Shown here piece after piece: positions 51,311-58,673 of a DNA stretch of 64,000 bases. The translations under genes were made by a program, and so were the position numbers. Each line of letters starts with the position of its first letter. Position 1 is the first letter of the stretch. The notes under the pieces are model-generated. The model was not told where the DNA came from, ran no database searches, and saw only the letters and a list, made by a program, of their open reading frames with translations. Source of the stretch: an uncultured Bacteroidales bacterium. Its GTDB lineage: Bacteria > Bacteroidota > Bacteroidia > Bacteroidales > Bacteroidaceae. The DNA lies in the NCBI GenBank assembly GCA_902787575.1, contig CADAGX010000009.1, positions 26,240 through 90,239 of the forward strand. The letters run 5' to 3'.

Positions 51311-52735
51311 ATGAAAAAGATTATCCTTACCCTGCTGCTGGCCGCTCCAGTTGCCGCCATCGCAGCCCCCGAGATGCCGAAGAAGAAAACTGCCGACGTG
51401 GCCGTGCAGAGCACCATCAAGGACCTGCGCCCTGCCGAGAAAGACCGCCTCTTCCGCAGCGATGCCGTGGAACGTCAGATAGCCAAGCTGAAGGCTAAGC
51501 TGACGGCCATCGACCCGAAGCTATTCTGGATGTTCCAGAACTGCTTCCCCAATACGCTCGACACCACCGTTCACTACCAGAAGACGGCCGACGGCGACGA
51601 CGACACCTTCGTCTATACGGGCGACATACACGCCATGTGGCTGCGCGACAGCGCCGCTCAGGTGTGGCCCTACCTGCGCTACGTCAAGGAGGACGAGCCG
51701 CTGCGCCATCTCATTCGCGGCGTCATTCGCCGCCAGTTGGCCTGCATCCTCATCGACCCGTATGCCAACGCCTTCAACATGGGCCCCACGGGCGGCGAGT
51801 GGCAGAAAGACAACACCAAGATGAAGTTGGAGCTCCACGAGCGCAAGTACGAAATCGACTCGCTGTGCTATCCGCTGCGCCTGGCCTACGCCTACTGGCA
51901 GCTGACGGGCGACGCCAGCATCTTCGACGCGAAGTGGCTCGAGGCTGTACGCCTGATTCTCGACGTCTTCCAGGACCAGCAGAACTGGAACGGCCCCATC
52001 ACCAACTACCGCTTTACACGCCGCACCGAAGCGCTGCACGACACGCGCTCCAACAGCGGCTACGGACATCCCGGACGGCCCTGCGGACTCATCGCTTCGG
52101 CCTTCCGCCCGTCGGACGACAGCACCATCTTCCCGTACCTCGTGCCCAGCAACTTCTTTGCCGTGAGCGTGCTGCGCAAGGCTGCTGAGATACTGAACGA
52201 CGTGAACAAGGAATACGGTCTGGCCAGCGACTGCCGCCGCATGGCCACGCAGGTGGAGGAAGCACTGGAGAAGTACGCCGTGGTGGAGCACCCCAAGTAC
52301 GGCAAAATCTACGCCTTCGAGGTGGACGCCTACGGCTCCGCACTGCTCATGGACGACAGCAACGCGCCCAGCCTGCTCTGCCTGCCGTACCTGACCGACG
52401 TCAGCATCGACGACCCCATCTATCAGAACACGCGCCGCTTCGTTTGGAGCGAGGATAATCCCTACTTCTTCCGCGGCAAGGCAGGCGAGGGCATCGGCGG
52501 CCCGCACTGCGGACTCAACAAGCCCTGGCCCATGAGCCTCGTCATGAAAGCCTTCACCACCAACGACCGCGCCGAGAAGGAATGGTGCGTCAAGCAGATT
52601 CTGAATACCGACGGCGGCACCGGCTTCATGCACGAGTCGTTCAACAAGGACGACGCTGCCGACTTCACCCGCTCGTGGTTTGCCTGGGCCAACACCCTCT
52701 TCGGCGAACTCATCGTGGACATGTATGCGGAGTAA
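51311..52735 (+). CDS. GH125 family exo-alpha-1,6-mannosidase
   Basis: A 474-residue GH125 enzyme with a signal peptide (MKKIILTLLLAAPVAAIA). Recognisable parts are LFWMFQNCFPNTLDTTV, TGDIHAMWLRDSAAQVWPYL (about residues 100-119), YEIDSLCYPLRLAYAYW, SDDSTIFPYLVPSNFF and GTGFMHESFNKDD near the end. Family members remove alpha-1,6-linked mannose from N-glycans and mannan cores with inversion. Paired with GH92 upstream, it suggests stepwise high-mannose glycan trimming in the periplasm. Confidence 0.95.
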   Translation: MKKIILTLLLAAPVAAIAAPEMPKKKTADVAVQSTIKDLRPAEKDRLFRSDAVERQIAKLKAKLTAIDPKLFWMFQNCFPNTLDTTVHYQKTADGDDDTFVYTGDIHAMWLRDSAAQVWPYLRYVKEDEPLRHLIRGVIRRQLACILIDPYANAFNMGPTGGEWQKDNTKMKLELHERKYEIDSLCYPLRLAYAYWQLTGDASIFDAKWLEAVRLILDVFQDQQNWNGPITNYRFTRRTEALHDTRSNSGYGHPGRPCGLIASAFRPSDDSTIFPYLVPSNFFAVSVLRKAAEILNDVNKEYGLASDCRRMATQVEEALEKYAVVEHPKYGKIYAFEVDAYGSALLMDDSNAPSLLCLPYLTDVSIDDPIYQNTRRFVWSEDNPYFFRGKAGEGIGGPHCGLNKPWPMSLVMKAFTTNDRAEKEWCVKQILNTDGGTGFMHESFNKDDAADFTRSWFAWANTLFGELIVDMYAE

Positions 52736-52754
52736 AAACAAATAATAAGAATCT

Positions 52755-52795
52755 GAGTGCTCGGAATACTCCGAATACTCCGAAAAGCAACTTCC
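52755..52795. repeat. ATACTCCGA short-repeat patch
   Basis: In the 64-base gap before the transglutaminase gene, TGCTCGGAATACTCCGAA is followed by another TACTCCGAA, giving overlapping dyads. A related sequence appears inside the next gene at about 53785-53812. Confidence 0.55.
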
Positions 52796-52799
52796 CAAA

Positions 52800-55169
52800 A
52801 TGAAAAGACCATTTCTCCTCATCCTTGTGGCCGCGCTGGTGGCGTGCGGCACGCGGCAGGAAGACAAGTATCTGTCTTTCCTGTATTCCTACATGCCGCT
52901 GCCGGACAGCGTGGACCATCCGCGCGAGTACTGGGCGGAGCACGTGCGCGTCTCGCTCGAGGCACGACGCACGATGCCGTGGGGCAAGCGGGTGCCCGAA
53001 CGCGAGTGGCGACACTTTGTGCTGCCGGCACGCGTCAACAACGAGGACCTCGACACGGCACGCGTGGCCTTCTATCATTTGCTGCGCGAGCGCGTGAGCG
53101 GCCTATCGATGCACGATGCGGTGCTGGAGGTGAACCACTGGTGCCACGAGCACGTTACCTATCAGCCGGCCGACTCGCGCACCTCGTCGCCGCTTGCCAC
53201 CATGCGTTCCACCATCGGGCGCTGTGGTGAGGAGAGCACCTTCTGCGTGGCTGCCCTGCGGGCGGTGGGCATTCCGGCACGTCAGGTCTATACGCCGCGC
53301 TGGGCGCACACCGACGACAACCACGCGTGGGTGGAGGCATGGGTCGATGGGCAGTGGCATTTCCTCGGCGCCTGCGAGCCTGAAGCCGTGCTCGACAAGG
53401 GTTGGTTCAATCAGCCCGCCAGTCGCGGCATGATGATGCACACCAAGGTCTTCGGCCGCTACGACGGGCCCGAGGAGGTGGTGAGCCGCAACGCGTGCTA
53501 CACCGAAATCAACGTCACGCACAACTATGCGCCCGTGGCACGCCTCGCCGTCCGTGTGACGGACCGTGAGGGACAGCCCGTGGAGGATGCCACCGTGCAG
53601 TTCCGCCTCTACAACGAGGGCGAGTTCTATGCGCTGGCCTCGCAGCAGACCGATGCGCAGGGCCGCGCCTCCATGTCGTTCGGACTGGGCAGCCTGCTCG
53701 TCTGGGCGCACCGTGACGGCCGCTTCGGCTTCTGCCACGCCAGCGTGGGGAAGGACGAGGAGGTGACTGTCAGGCTCGCTGAGCGCTCGGAGTTCTCAGA
53801 GTACTCGGACACGCTCTTTGACTTCGACCTTGTGCCGCCCGACGGGCACGACAACCTGCCGCCCGTCACCGACGCCGAGGAGGCGCTCAACCGCCAGCGC
53901 CTGGCCTACGAGGACAGCCTTCGACAGGCTTACGCCGACACGGCCTTCTATCAGGGCGACGACGATGCGCGCCTGGTGGGCGCACGTGCCAACTGGCGCA
54001 CGATAGAGCGCTTCCTCACCGTTTATCCCGACGCCGAACAGGTGCTCGCCTCGCTCAGCCAGAAGGACCTGCGCGACGTGCGCTACGACGTGCTGGCCGA
54101 CTTTGCCGCCAGCGGAGCGCCCGTGCGTGTGGCCAACGAGTTGCTGACGCCGTGGTTCACACCGCTCAACGCGCAGTTCTCGGGCATGGATGTGGACGAC
54201 GTTCTGCGTTGGGTGGCCGACAGCATCCGTGTGGACGACAGCCGCAATCCGCAGAGCCTCTGCATGTCGCCCGAGGGCGTACTGCGCCACCGCATCACCG
54301 ACGCGCACAGCCGCGACATCTTCCTGGTCTGCGCCCTGCGCGCAGCCGGTCACAGGGCATGGATAGACCGCGTGGCAGGCGGTGTGATGGCCGAGGGCCG
54401 CAGCGTGGCTGAATATGCTGCCGAGACCGACACGGCTGCCGCTGCGCCGCAGACAGGCACCCTGGTGCTCGACGCCTCCGAGAGCGCTGTGCGGCCGGCA
54501 TACTACACCAATTTCACCCTCTCGCGGCTGACCGACGAGGGCAGCCTGCAACTGCTCAACTACGGCTCCTTCGAGCCCTTCACTAAGGGAGTCGCCGTGC
54601 CTGCGGGCCGCTACCTGCTGGTCAGCGGTCAGCGTCTGGCCTCGGGCGGCGTACTCTCGCGGATGCGCTTCTTCAGCGTGGCTGAGGGAGAGACCACCGT
54701 GGTGCCGCTCATCGTGCGTCAGGACGAGGAGCGCGTGCAGGTAATCGGCTCGTTCGACAGCGAGAGCCGCTATCTGCCTTGGGGCGAGCAGTCGGTGCGC
54801 TCACTGCTGAGCGAGACGGGACGCGGCTACTTTGTGGTGGGCCTCCTGCGGCCGGGCCACGAGCCTTCGAACCACGCGCTGTGCGACCTCGCAGCCGCCA
54901 GCGCCGAGCTGGAAGAGTGGGGACGTCCCATCGTGCTCATAGCACCGCGCGGCACAGACATCGACGCCATGCTGAGCGGCCTCGAGTGTAAGGGCCGCCT
55001 GCCGTCCACCGTGCGTTTCGGCACCGACGAGACGGAGCAACTCTTCGCCGGCTCGCAGACGCTGCCGCGCATCATGATTGCCGACACCTTCAACCGCGTG
55101 GTCTTCCGCTCCGAGGGCTACACGATAGGCCTCGGACAGAAGCTGGCCGCCGTGGCAGCCAAACTGTGA
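52800..55169 (+). CDS. Transglutaminase-like domain lipoprotein
   Basis: A 789-residue predicted lipoprotein (lipobox LVACG, Cys16). A transglutaminase-like cysteine-protease core spans about residues 100-210: GRCGEESTFCVAALRA has the catalytic Cys and DDNHAWVEAWVDG the His, with CEPEAVLD supplying the acid. A carboxypeptidase-regulatory-like beta domain (ARLAVRVTDREGQPVEDATVQFRL) follows, then a long unassigned C-terminal half. The SEFSEYSDT linker near residue 328 is encoded by a repeat-like patch. It sits 64 bases after GH125; role in glycan or glycoprotein use is possible but unproven. Confidence 0.8.
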   Translation: MKRPFLLILVAALVACGTRQEDKYLSFLYSYMPLPDSVDHPREYWAEHVRVSLEARRTMPWGKRVPEREWRHFVLPARVNNEDLDTARVAFYHLLRERVSGLSMHDAVLEVNHWCHEHVTYQPADSRTSSPLATMRSTIGRCGEESTFCVAALRAVGIPARQVYTPRWAHTDDNHAWVEAWVDGQWHFLGACEPEAVLDKGWFNQPASRGMMMHTKVFGRYDGPEEVVSRNACYTEINVTHNYAPVARLAVRVTDREGQPVEDATVQFRLYNEGEFYALASQQTDAQGRASMSFGLGSLLVWAHRDGRFGFCHASVGKDEEVTVRLAERSEFSEYSDTLFDFDLVPPDGHDNLPPVTDAEEALNRQRLAYEDSLRQAYADTAFYQGDDDARLVGARANWRTIERFLTVYPDAEQVLASLSQKDLRDVRYDVLADFAASGAPVRVANELLTPWFTPLNAQFSGMDVDDVLRWVADSIRVDDSRNPQSLCMSPEGVLRHRITDAHSRDIFLVCALRAAGHRAWIDRVAGGVMAEGRSVAEYAAETDTAAAAPQTGTLVLDASESAVRPAYYTNFTLSRLTDEGSLQLLNYGSFEPFTKGVAVPAGRYLLVSGQRLASGGVLSRMRFFSVAEGETTVVPLIVRQDEERVQVIGSFDSESRYLPWGEQSVRSLLSETGRGYFVVGLLRPGHEPSNHALCDLAAASAELEEWGRPIVLIAPRGTDIDAMLSGLECKGRLPSTVRFGTDETEQLFAGSQTLPRIMIADTFNRVVFRSEGYTIGLGQKLAAVAAKL

Positions 55170-55206
55170 AAGATATAATGTTATACTTCGAAATCATCTG
55201 GCGCAC

Positions 55207-55326
55207 ATGGCCAAGAAAAAAGCCGACCACGAGACCGGCGGATGGGCCACCGAATACTCGCTCAAGGAGTCGTACGAGAAGCGCATCGCCTTCCTCAAAC
55301 AACAGATTGCCGACCTGAGTAAGTAA
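55207..55326 (+). CDS. Small conserved-looking protein, 39 residues
   Basis: ATG at 55207 to TAA at 55326. The product MAKKKADHETGGWATEY continues SLKESYEKRIAFLKQQIADLSK, a charged, helical, coiled-coil-prone peptide with no membrane segment. It lies 37 bases after the transglutaminase gene and 23 before cutC, on the same strand. Codon use matches neighbours and the sequence looks protein-like. I do not know its function. Confidence 0.6.
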   Translation: MAKKKADHETGGWATEYSLKESYEKRIAFLKQQIADLSK

Positions 55327-55349
55327 AGAACCGAAGACACCGAACTACT

Positions 55350-56030
55350 ATGAACCAACACCCGAAACTCGAAGTCTGCGCCGCCAACCTGCGCAGCGTC
55401 CGCGCCGCCAGACAGGGTGGGGCAGTACGCGTGGAACTGTGCAGCGCGCTCGACCGCGACGGCCTCACACCCGCCCTGCAGTCCATACACGCCACCATGC
55501 GCGAGAAGATAGACGTGAACATCCTCATCCGGCCGCGCGAAGGCAACTTCGTCTATTCGGCCGACGAGGTGCAACGCATGGACCAGAGCATACGTCGTGT
55601 GGCAGCTGCCGGCGTGCACGGCGTAGTCTTCGGAGCCCTCACCGAGGCCGGCGACGTGGACGTCAAGACCTGCTCGCGCCTGATGCAGACCGCACAGCGC
55701 TACGGCCTCTCCACCACCTTCCACCGTGCTTTCGACGTCTGCCGCAGTCCGAAGGAGGCACTCGAGGTCATCATCCAGCTCGGTTTCGACCGCCTGCTCA
55801 CCAGCGGCCAGGCACCCACCGCCGAAGCCGGCATACCCCTGCTGCGAGAACTCGTGGAGCAGGCCGACGGCCGCATCATCGTCATGCCCGGAGCCGGCGT
55901 GTCGCCCCAGAACGTGGCCCGCATCCTGCGCGAGACTGGCGCCACCGAGATACACGGCTCGCTCCGCCTCTCAGACACCACCAGCCTGCGGCTCGTAAAA
56001 GCCACGACGAAAGCCCTCCGCGAGGGCTGA
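55350..56030 (+). CDS. cutC: CutC-like TIM-barrel protein
   Basis: A 226-residue cytosolic TIM-barrel protein. KLEVCAANLRSVRAARQGGAVRVELC, the IDVNILIRPREGNFVY strand, VHGVVFGALTEAGDVD, TTFHRAFDV and LLTSGQAPTAEAG are the CutC family signature blocks. CutC was linked to copper homeostasis in E. coli, although that role is disputed; the symbol denotes the family. Its stop is five bases from a palindromic element. Confidence 0.9.
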   Translation: MNQHPKLEVCAANLRSVRAARQGGAVRVELCSALDRDGLTPALQSIHATMREKIDVNILIRPREGNFVYSADEVQRMDQSIRRVAAAGVHGVVFGALTEAGDVDVKTCSRLMQTAQRYGLSTTFHRAFDVCRSPKEALEVIIQLGFDRLLTSGQAPTAEAGIPLLRELVEQADGRIIVMPGAGVSPQNVARILRETGATEIHGSLRLSDTTSLRLVKATTKALREG

Positions 56031-56035
56031 CAGAC

Positions 56036-56122
56036 GGAATTTGACAAGCAAATTCCCTACGGCGAGCCATTAGGTATATGTCGTATTCACGCCACGGGTA
56101 GGGAATTTGCTTGTCATATTCC
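56036..56122. repeat. 87-bp palindromic intergenic element, copy 2
   Basis: Hairpins at 56036-56056 and 56102-56122 in inverted orientation, exactly 45 bases apart, spacer starting CTAC and ending GTAG. The second hairpin has one mismatch (CATATTCC). It lies between convergent cutC and the CxxC-repeat lipoprotein gene. Confidence 0.9.
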
Positions 56123-56136
56123 GTTCCTCAGAGAAT

Positions 56137-56172
56137 AAAAAAGAAGCATCGAAGGCAGGCCCCGATGCTTCT
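56137..56172 (-). terminator. Terminator downstream of the S24 remnant / CxxC lipoprotein
   Basis: Stem AGAAGCATCG (56142-56151) with CGATGCTTCT (56163-56172), followed on the minus strand by a run of T (56137-56142). It lies just past the S24 remnant and also serves the gene ending at 56299. Confidence 0.8.
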
Positions 56173-56196
56173 CTATTCACGCGGTTCCTTAGAAAC

Positions 56197-56241
56197 TCAC
56201 AGCTTCTTGCCCACGTACACCACGCGGAGCACGCGCACGAT
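56197..56241 (-). pseudogene. 3'-end remnant of an S24 repressor gene
   Basis: The minus strand encodes IVRVLRVVYVGKKL followed by a stop, matching the last 14 residues of the intact S24 repressor at 57687 (IIRVLRVVYVGKKL) with one difference. A stop codon precedes it, so it is a relic. It shows that a second copy existed, or that the CxxC lipoprotein gene was inserted or duplicated next to the repressor's 3' end. Confidence 0.8.
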
Positions 56242-56298
56242 TCATGGCTCGCTGCGCCTGCGTGTTTTCGGAGAGATGTGACGGCCCCGAGGGCGTCG

Positions 56299-57573
56299 TC
56301 ACCATTTGTCGCTCACGGCGCGGATGGCGAGTCCGAGCGAGCGTATGCGGCCCTGTGTATTCTTTTCCACGGTGTGGTCTGTGAAGTCGCATTGGAAGAA
56401 GCAGGCGTAGCCGTAGAATTGGTCGCTGAGGCGTTCGGAAGCCCAGTATACGCCGAAGGCATATACTGTGTTGTACGGGTCGTTGTCGTCGGCAGCCCAT
56501 CCGGTGCAGGGCAGGTAGATGCGGTTGCCGTTCGGTGCCGTCACCTTGCAGCCCTCGGTGCCTGCCAGATAGAGGTGCTCCCACGTGCAGTTTCCTATCA
56601 GGGCGCTGTATTCGTCGTCTTTGGGCATCCGCCACTGCGAGCCCCAGAGGGCTGTGGCGGCATCGTCGGTCGGCTCGAGCTTGGTGAGGAGGTCTTGTTT
56701 GTTGTATTTTGTCATGTCGTCGGGGGCATTCCATTTGTAGGTGTCCCATGTGTAGGACTGCTTGGTCTGCGTCTCGCCCCAGGCGTAGTAGTTGCCGTAT
56801 TCGACGGGTTTCTTTGCGCCCACGTTGCAGCAGGCCCATTTGATGCTGCCGCCCATGTCTATCATGTGTGGGTGCCGGCTGTCGGGGCAGAAGGCGTCGG
56901 ATTCGTCGGTGGGGTCTTCCCATGTGTATCCGGCTCCCTGGCAGGTTGCGCACTTGCCGCTGCGGTTGCAGTCGGCGCAGTGTCCGTCGCCTCCGCATTT
57001 GGAACATACGGGGTTGCCGTGGCAGACGGTGCAGATGCCCTTGCCGTTGCAGACCTCGCAGCGCCCTGTGCCGTAGCATGTGGCGCACTTGCGCTTGCCC
57101 GTGCCGTAGCAGGTGGAGCACGTGCCCGTGCCGCCGCATGTGGTGCAGGTGACGGATGTGGTGCCGTAGTAGATTTTCCCCACGCCGTGGCATACGCCGC
57201 ACCGTCCGCCGCCGCTGCACGAGTAGCAGTTGCCGGTGCCTGAGCCGTTGCAGATGAAGCACTGGCCGGAGCCGCGGCAGAGGTCGCACCGTCCGTTGCC
57301 CTTGCAGGCTCCGCACCACTGCCCTGTGCCGTTGCACTGCTGGCAGTCCTGCCCCGTGCCTTGGCAGGTGGGGCACGTGCCTCGTCCGCTGCAATCTGCG
57401 CAGCGTACCTTCACCTTGCCGTTGCTTGGCGTGTCGGGGTTGTCGGGGTTGCTGGGGTTGTCGGGTGTCTCGATGGGTGAGGGTGCCACTTTCTCGTCGT
57501 CTCCGCACGAAACAAGGCCGATGCCCACGGTCGTCAGGGCTGCGAGCAACGCCAGTCTGTTGAGTCTTTTCAT
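56299..57573 (-). CDS. Lipoprotein with 16 CxxC (DnaJ zinc-finger-like) repeats and a Fibrobacter-type paralogous domain
   Basis: A 424-residue predicted lipoprotein: signal peptide with Cys23 (LVSCGDDE), a PDNPSNPDNPDTPSN spacer, then residues 58-215 with sixteen CxxCxGxG-like units (CADCSGRG, CPTCQGTG, CQQCNGTG and so on), the motif of the DnaJ zinc-binding domain, which normally has four. The remainder (MIDMGGSIKWACCNVGA, NYYAWGETQTK, LWGSQWRMPKDDEYSALI, IRSLGLAIRAVSD) matches the Fibrobacter succinogenes major paralogous domain of secreted proteins. An exported protein with so many cysteines could bind metal or form disulfides. Function unknown. Confidence 0.8.
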   Translation of the reverse strand: MKRLNRLALLAALTTVGIGLVSCGDDEKVAPSPIETPDNPSNPDNPDTPSNGKVKVRCADCSGRGTCPTCQGTGQDCQQCNGTGQWCGACKGNGRCDLCRGSGQCFICNGSGTGNCYSCSGGGRCGVCHGVGKIYYGTTSVTCTTCGGTGTCSTCYGTGKRKCATCYGTGRCEVCNGKGICTVCHGNPVCSKCGGDGHCADCNRSGKCATCQGAGYTWEDPTDESDAFCPDSRHPHMIDMGGSIKWACCNVGAKKPVEYGNYYAWGETQTKQSYTWDTYKWNAPDDMTKYNKQDLLTKLEPTDDAATALWGSQWRMPKDDEYSALIGNCTWEHLYLAGTEGCKVTAPNGNRIYLPCTGWAADDNDPYNTVYAFGVYWASERLSDQFYGYACFFQCDFTDHTVEKNTQGRIRSLGLAIRAVSDKW

Positions 57574-57686
57574 TGTGCTAAAAGTTTAAAAAGTCTTTTT
57601 CAACTTTCAACCGCCCAATTTCAGCATTTCCTAATTGTGTTTCTCTGATTTGATAATCCTTTTGTGTGCGTTTCTTCCCCCCCTCG

Positions 57687-58382
57687 TCAAAGTTTCTTGC
57701 CCACGTATACGACGCGGAGCACGCGAATGATGTCCTCCTTCATGCGGCGGAAGGGTGCGTACTGCGGGTTGTCGGAGAAGAGGATGATTTCCGGGTCGTC
57801 GTCGGGCGTGGGCTGGATGTGCTTTATCATGCGCTCGCCCTCGCGTGTGATGACCATGTAGATGGCATCCGGGTCGATGCGGTCGTAGCGGTCCACGCTC
57901 ACCACGCCAATCAGGTCGCCCGGGTTCACCGTCGGCATCATGCTGCATCCGCTGATGGGGAAGTAAGCCTCGGCCTTCACGCCCGGGATGTAGACGCCGT
58001 CCGTCAGGTCGTTGTATGGCGGAGCGTCCACGTCGCCGGCGCTGACGGGCAGTTCGGGGTAGTAGGGCACCATTGGCCTATCGTCTTTCCGTGTGCTGAA
58101 CGTCTTCGGCGCCAAGGGTCGCTGCTCACCCTTGCGAACGCTGGTCTGCGCCGTGGTGGTCATCTCGCCTTCGCCCGTCAGCACCCAGATGGGGCGCAGA
58201 TGGCGGTCGAGCGCACAGACGCGGTTTACGAACTTGGTGCTCAGGGGGTTGAGTCCTCCCAGCACGGCGCAGAACGACGTGGGGTTGTAGCCGGCCTTCT
58301 CCGCCAGCTCTCGCTGTGTCTGGGCCACACCGTTGTAGATGAGCCACTTCACAGCCTGCTGCATTCTTTCTCTTGCTTCCAT
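57687..58382 (-). CDS. S24 family (LexA/CI-like) self-cleaving repressor
   Basis: A 231-residue protein with an N-terminal helix-turn-helix (about residues 8-60: TQRELAEKAGYNPTSFCAVLGG) and a C-terminal S24 peptidase domain. SGCSMMP holds the nucleophile Ser147, MIKHI the general base Lys187, and SAGDV at 114-118 offers an Ala-Gly self-cleavage site. Such proteins repress phage or mobile-element genes and cleave themselves on RecA activation. It is divergent from the DnaC-like gene, the usual repressor-replication layout. A 3' remnant of a paralogue lies 1.4 kb away. Confidence 0.88.
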   Translation of the reverse strand: MEARERMQQAVKWLIYNGVAQTQRELAEKAGYNPTSFCAVLGGLNPLSTKFVNRVCALDRHLRPIWVLTGEGEMTTTAQTSVRKGEQRPLAPKTFSTRKDDRPMVPYYPELPVSAGDVDAPPYNDLTDGVYIPGVKAEAYFPISGCSMMPTVNPGDLIGVVSVDRYDRIDPDAIYMVITREGERMIKHIQPTPDDDPEIILFSDNPQYAPFRRMKEDIIRVLRVVYVGKKL

Positions 58383-58411
58383 AGTCTTGTGTGTTTGTAT
58401 GTGGTTTCTTT

Positions 58412-58495
58412 CTAATCTCTAATCTCTAATCCCAGTCGGCCCTTTACGCCCACGAGCGTCTTGCCGTCGTCGCTGATGATAAATATGTCGTTCAT
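58412..58495 (-). CDS. Possible 27-residue peptide upstream of the S24 repressor
   Basis: ATG at 58495 reads MNDIFIISDDGKTLVGVKGR then LGLEIRD and stops inside a CTCTAAT heptamer repeat. The IISDDGKTLVGVK stretch recalls the first strand of leucine-rich BspA-like proteins, so it may be a truncated relic. Translation is unproven. Confidence 0.35.
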   Translation of the reverse strand: MNDIFIISDDGKTLVGVKGRLGLEIRD

Positions 58496-58547
58496 AGTGT
58501 GTTGCGTCAGTCGGTGAAATTATTTTCTAAAAATTTTGTTTCTAAAA

Positions 58548-58579
58548 TTTGCATTTCGTTTTCGTTCGCTGTATCTTTG
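58548..58579 (+). promoter_or_regulatory. Promoter of the DnaC-like gene
   Basis: TTTG at 58548-58551, a 20-base spacer and TATCTTTG at 58572-58579, about 94 bases upstream of the start. A likely target for the divergent S24 repressor. Confidence 0.75.
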
Positions 58580-58673
58580 CAGCCGGATTTCTTTGGCAAA
58601 GATAGGAATAATGTTTCTATTCTGTTGCCCTTGAGCCACGAAAAACTAAACTAATTAAATATTTTTAACGATT

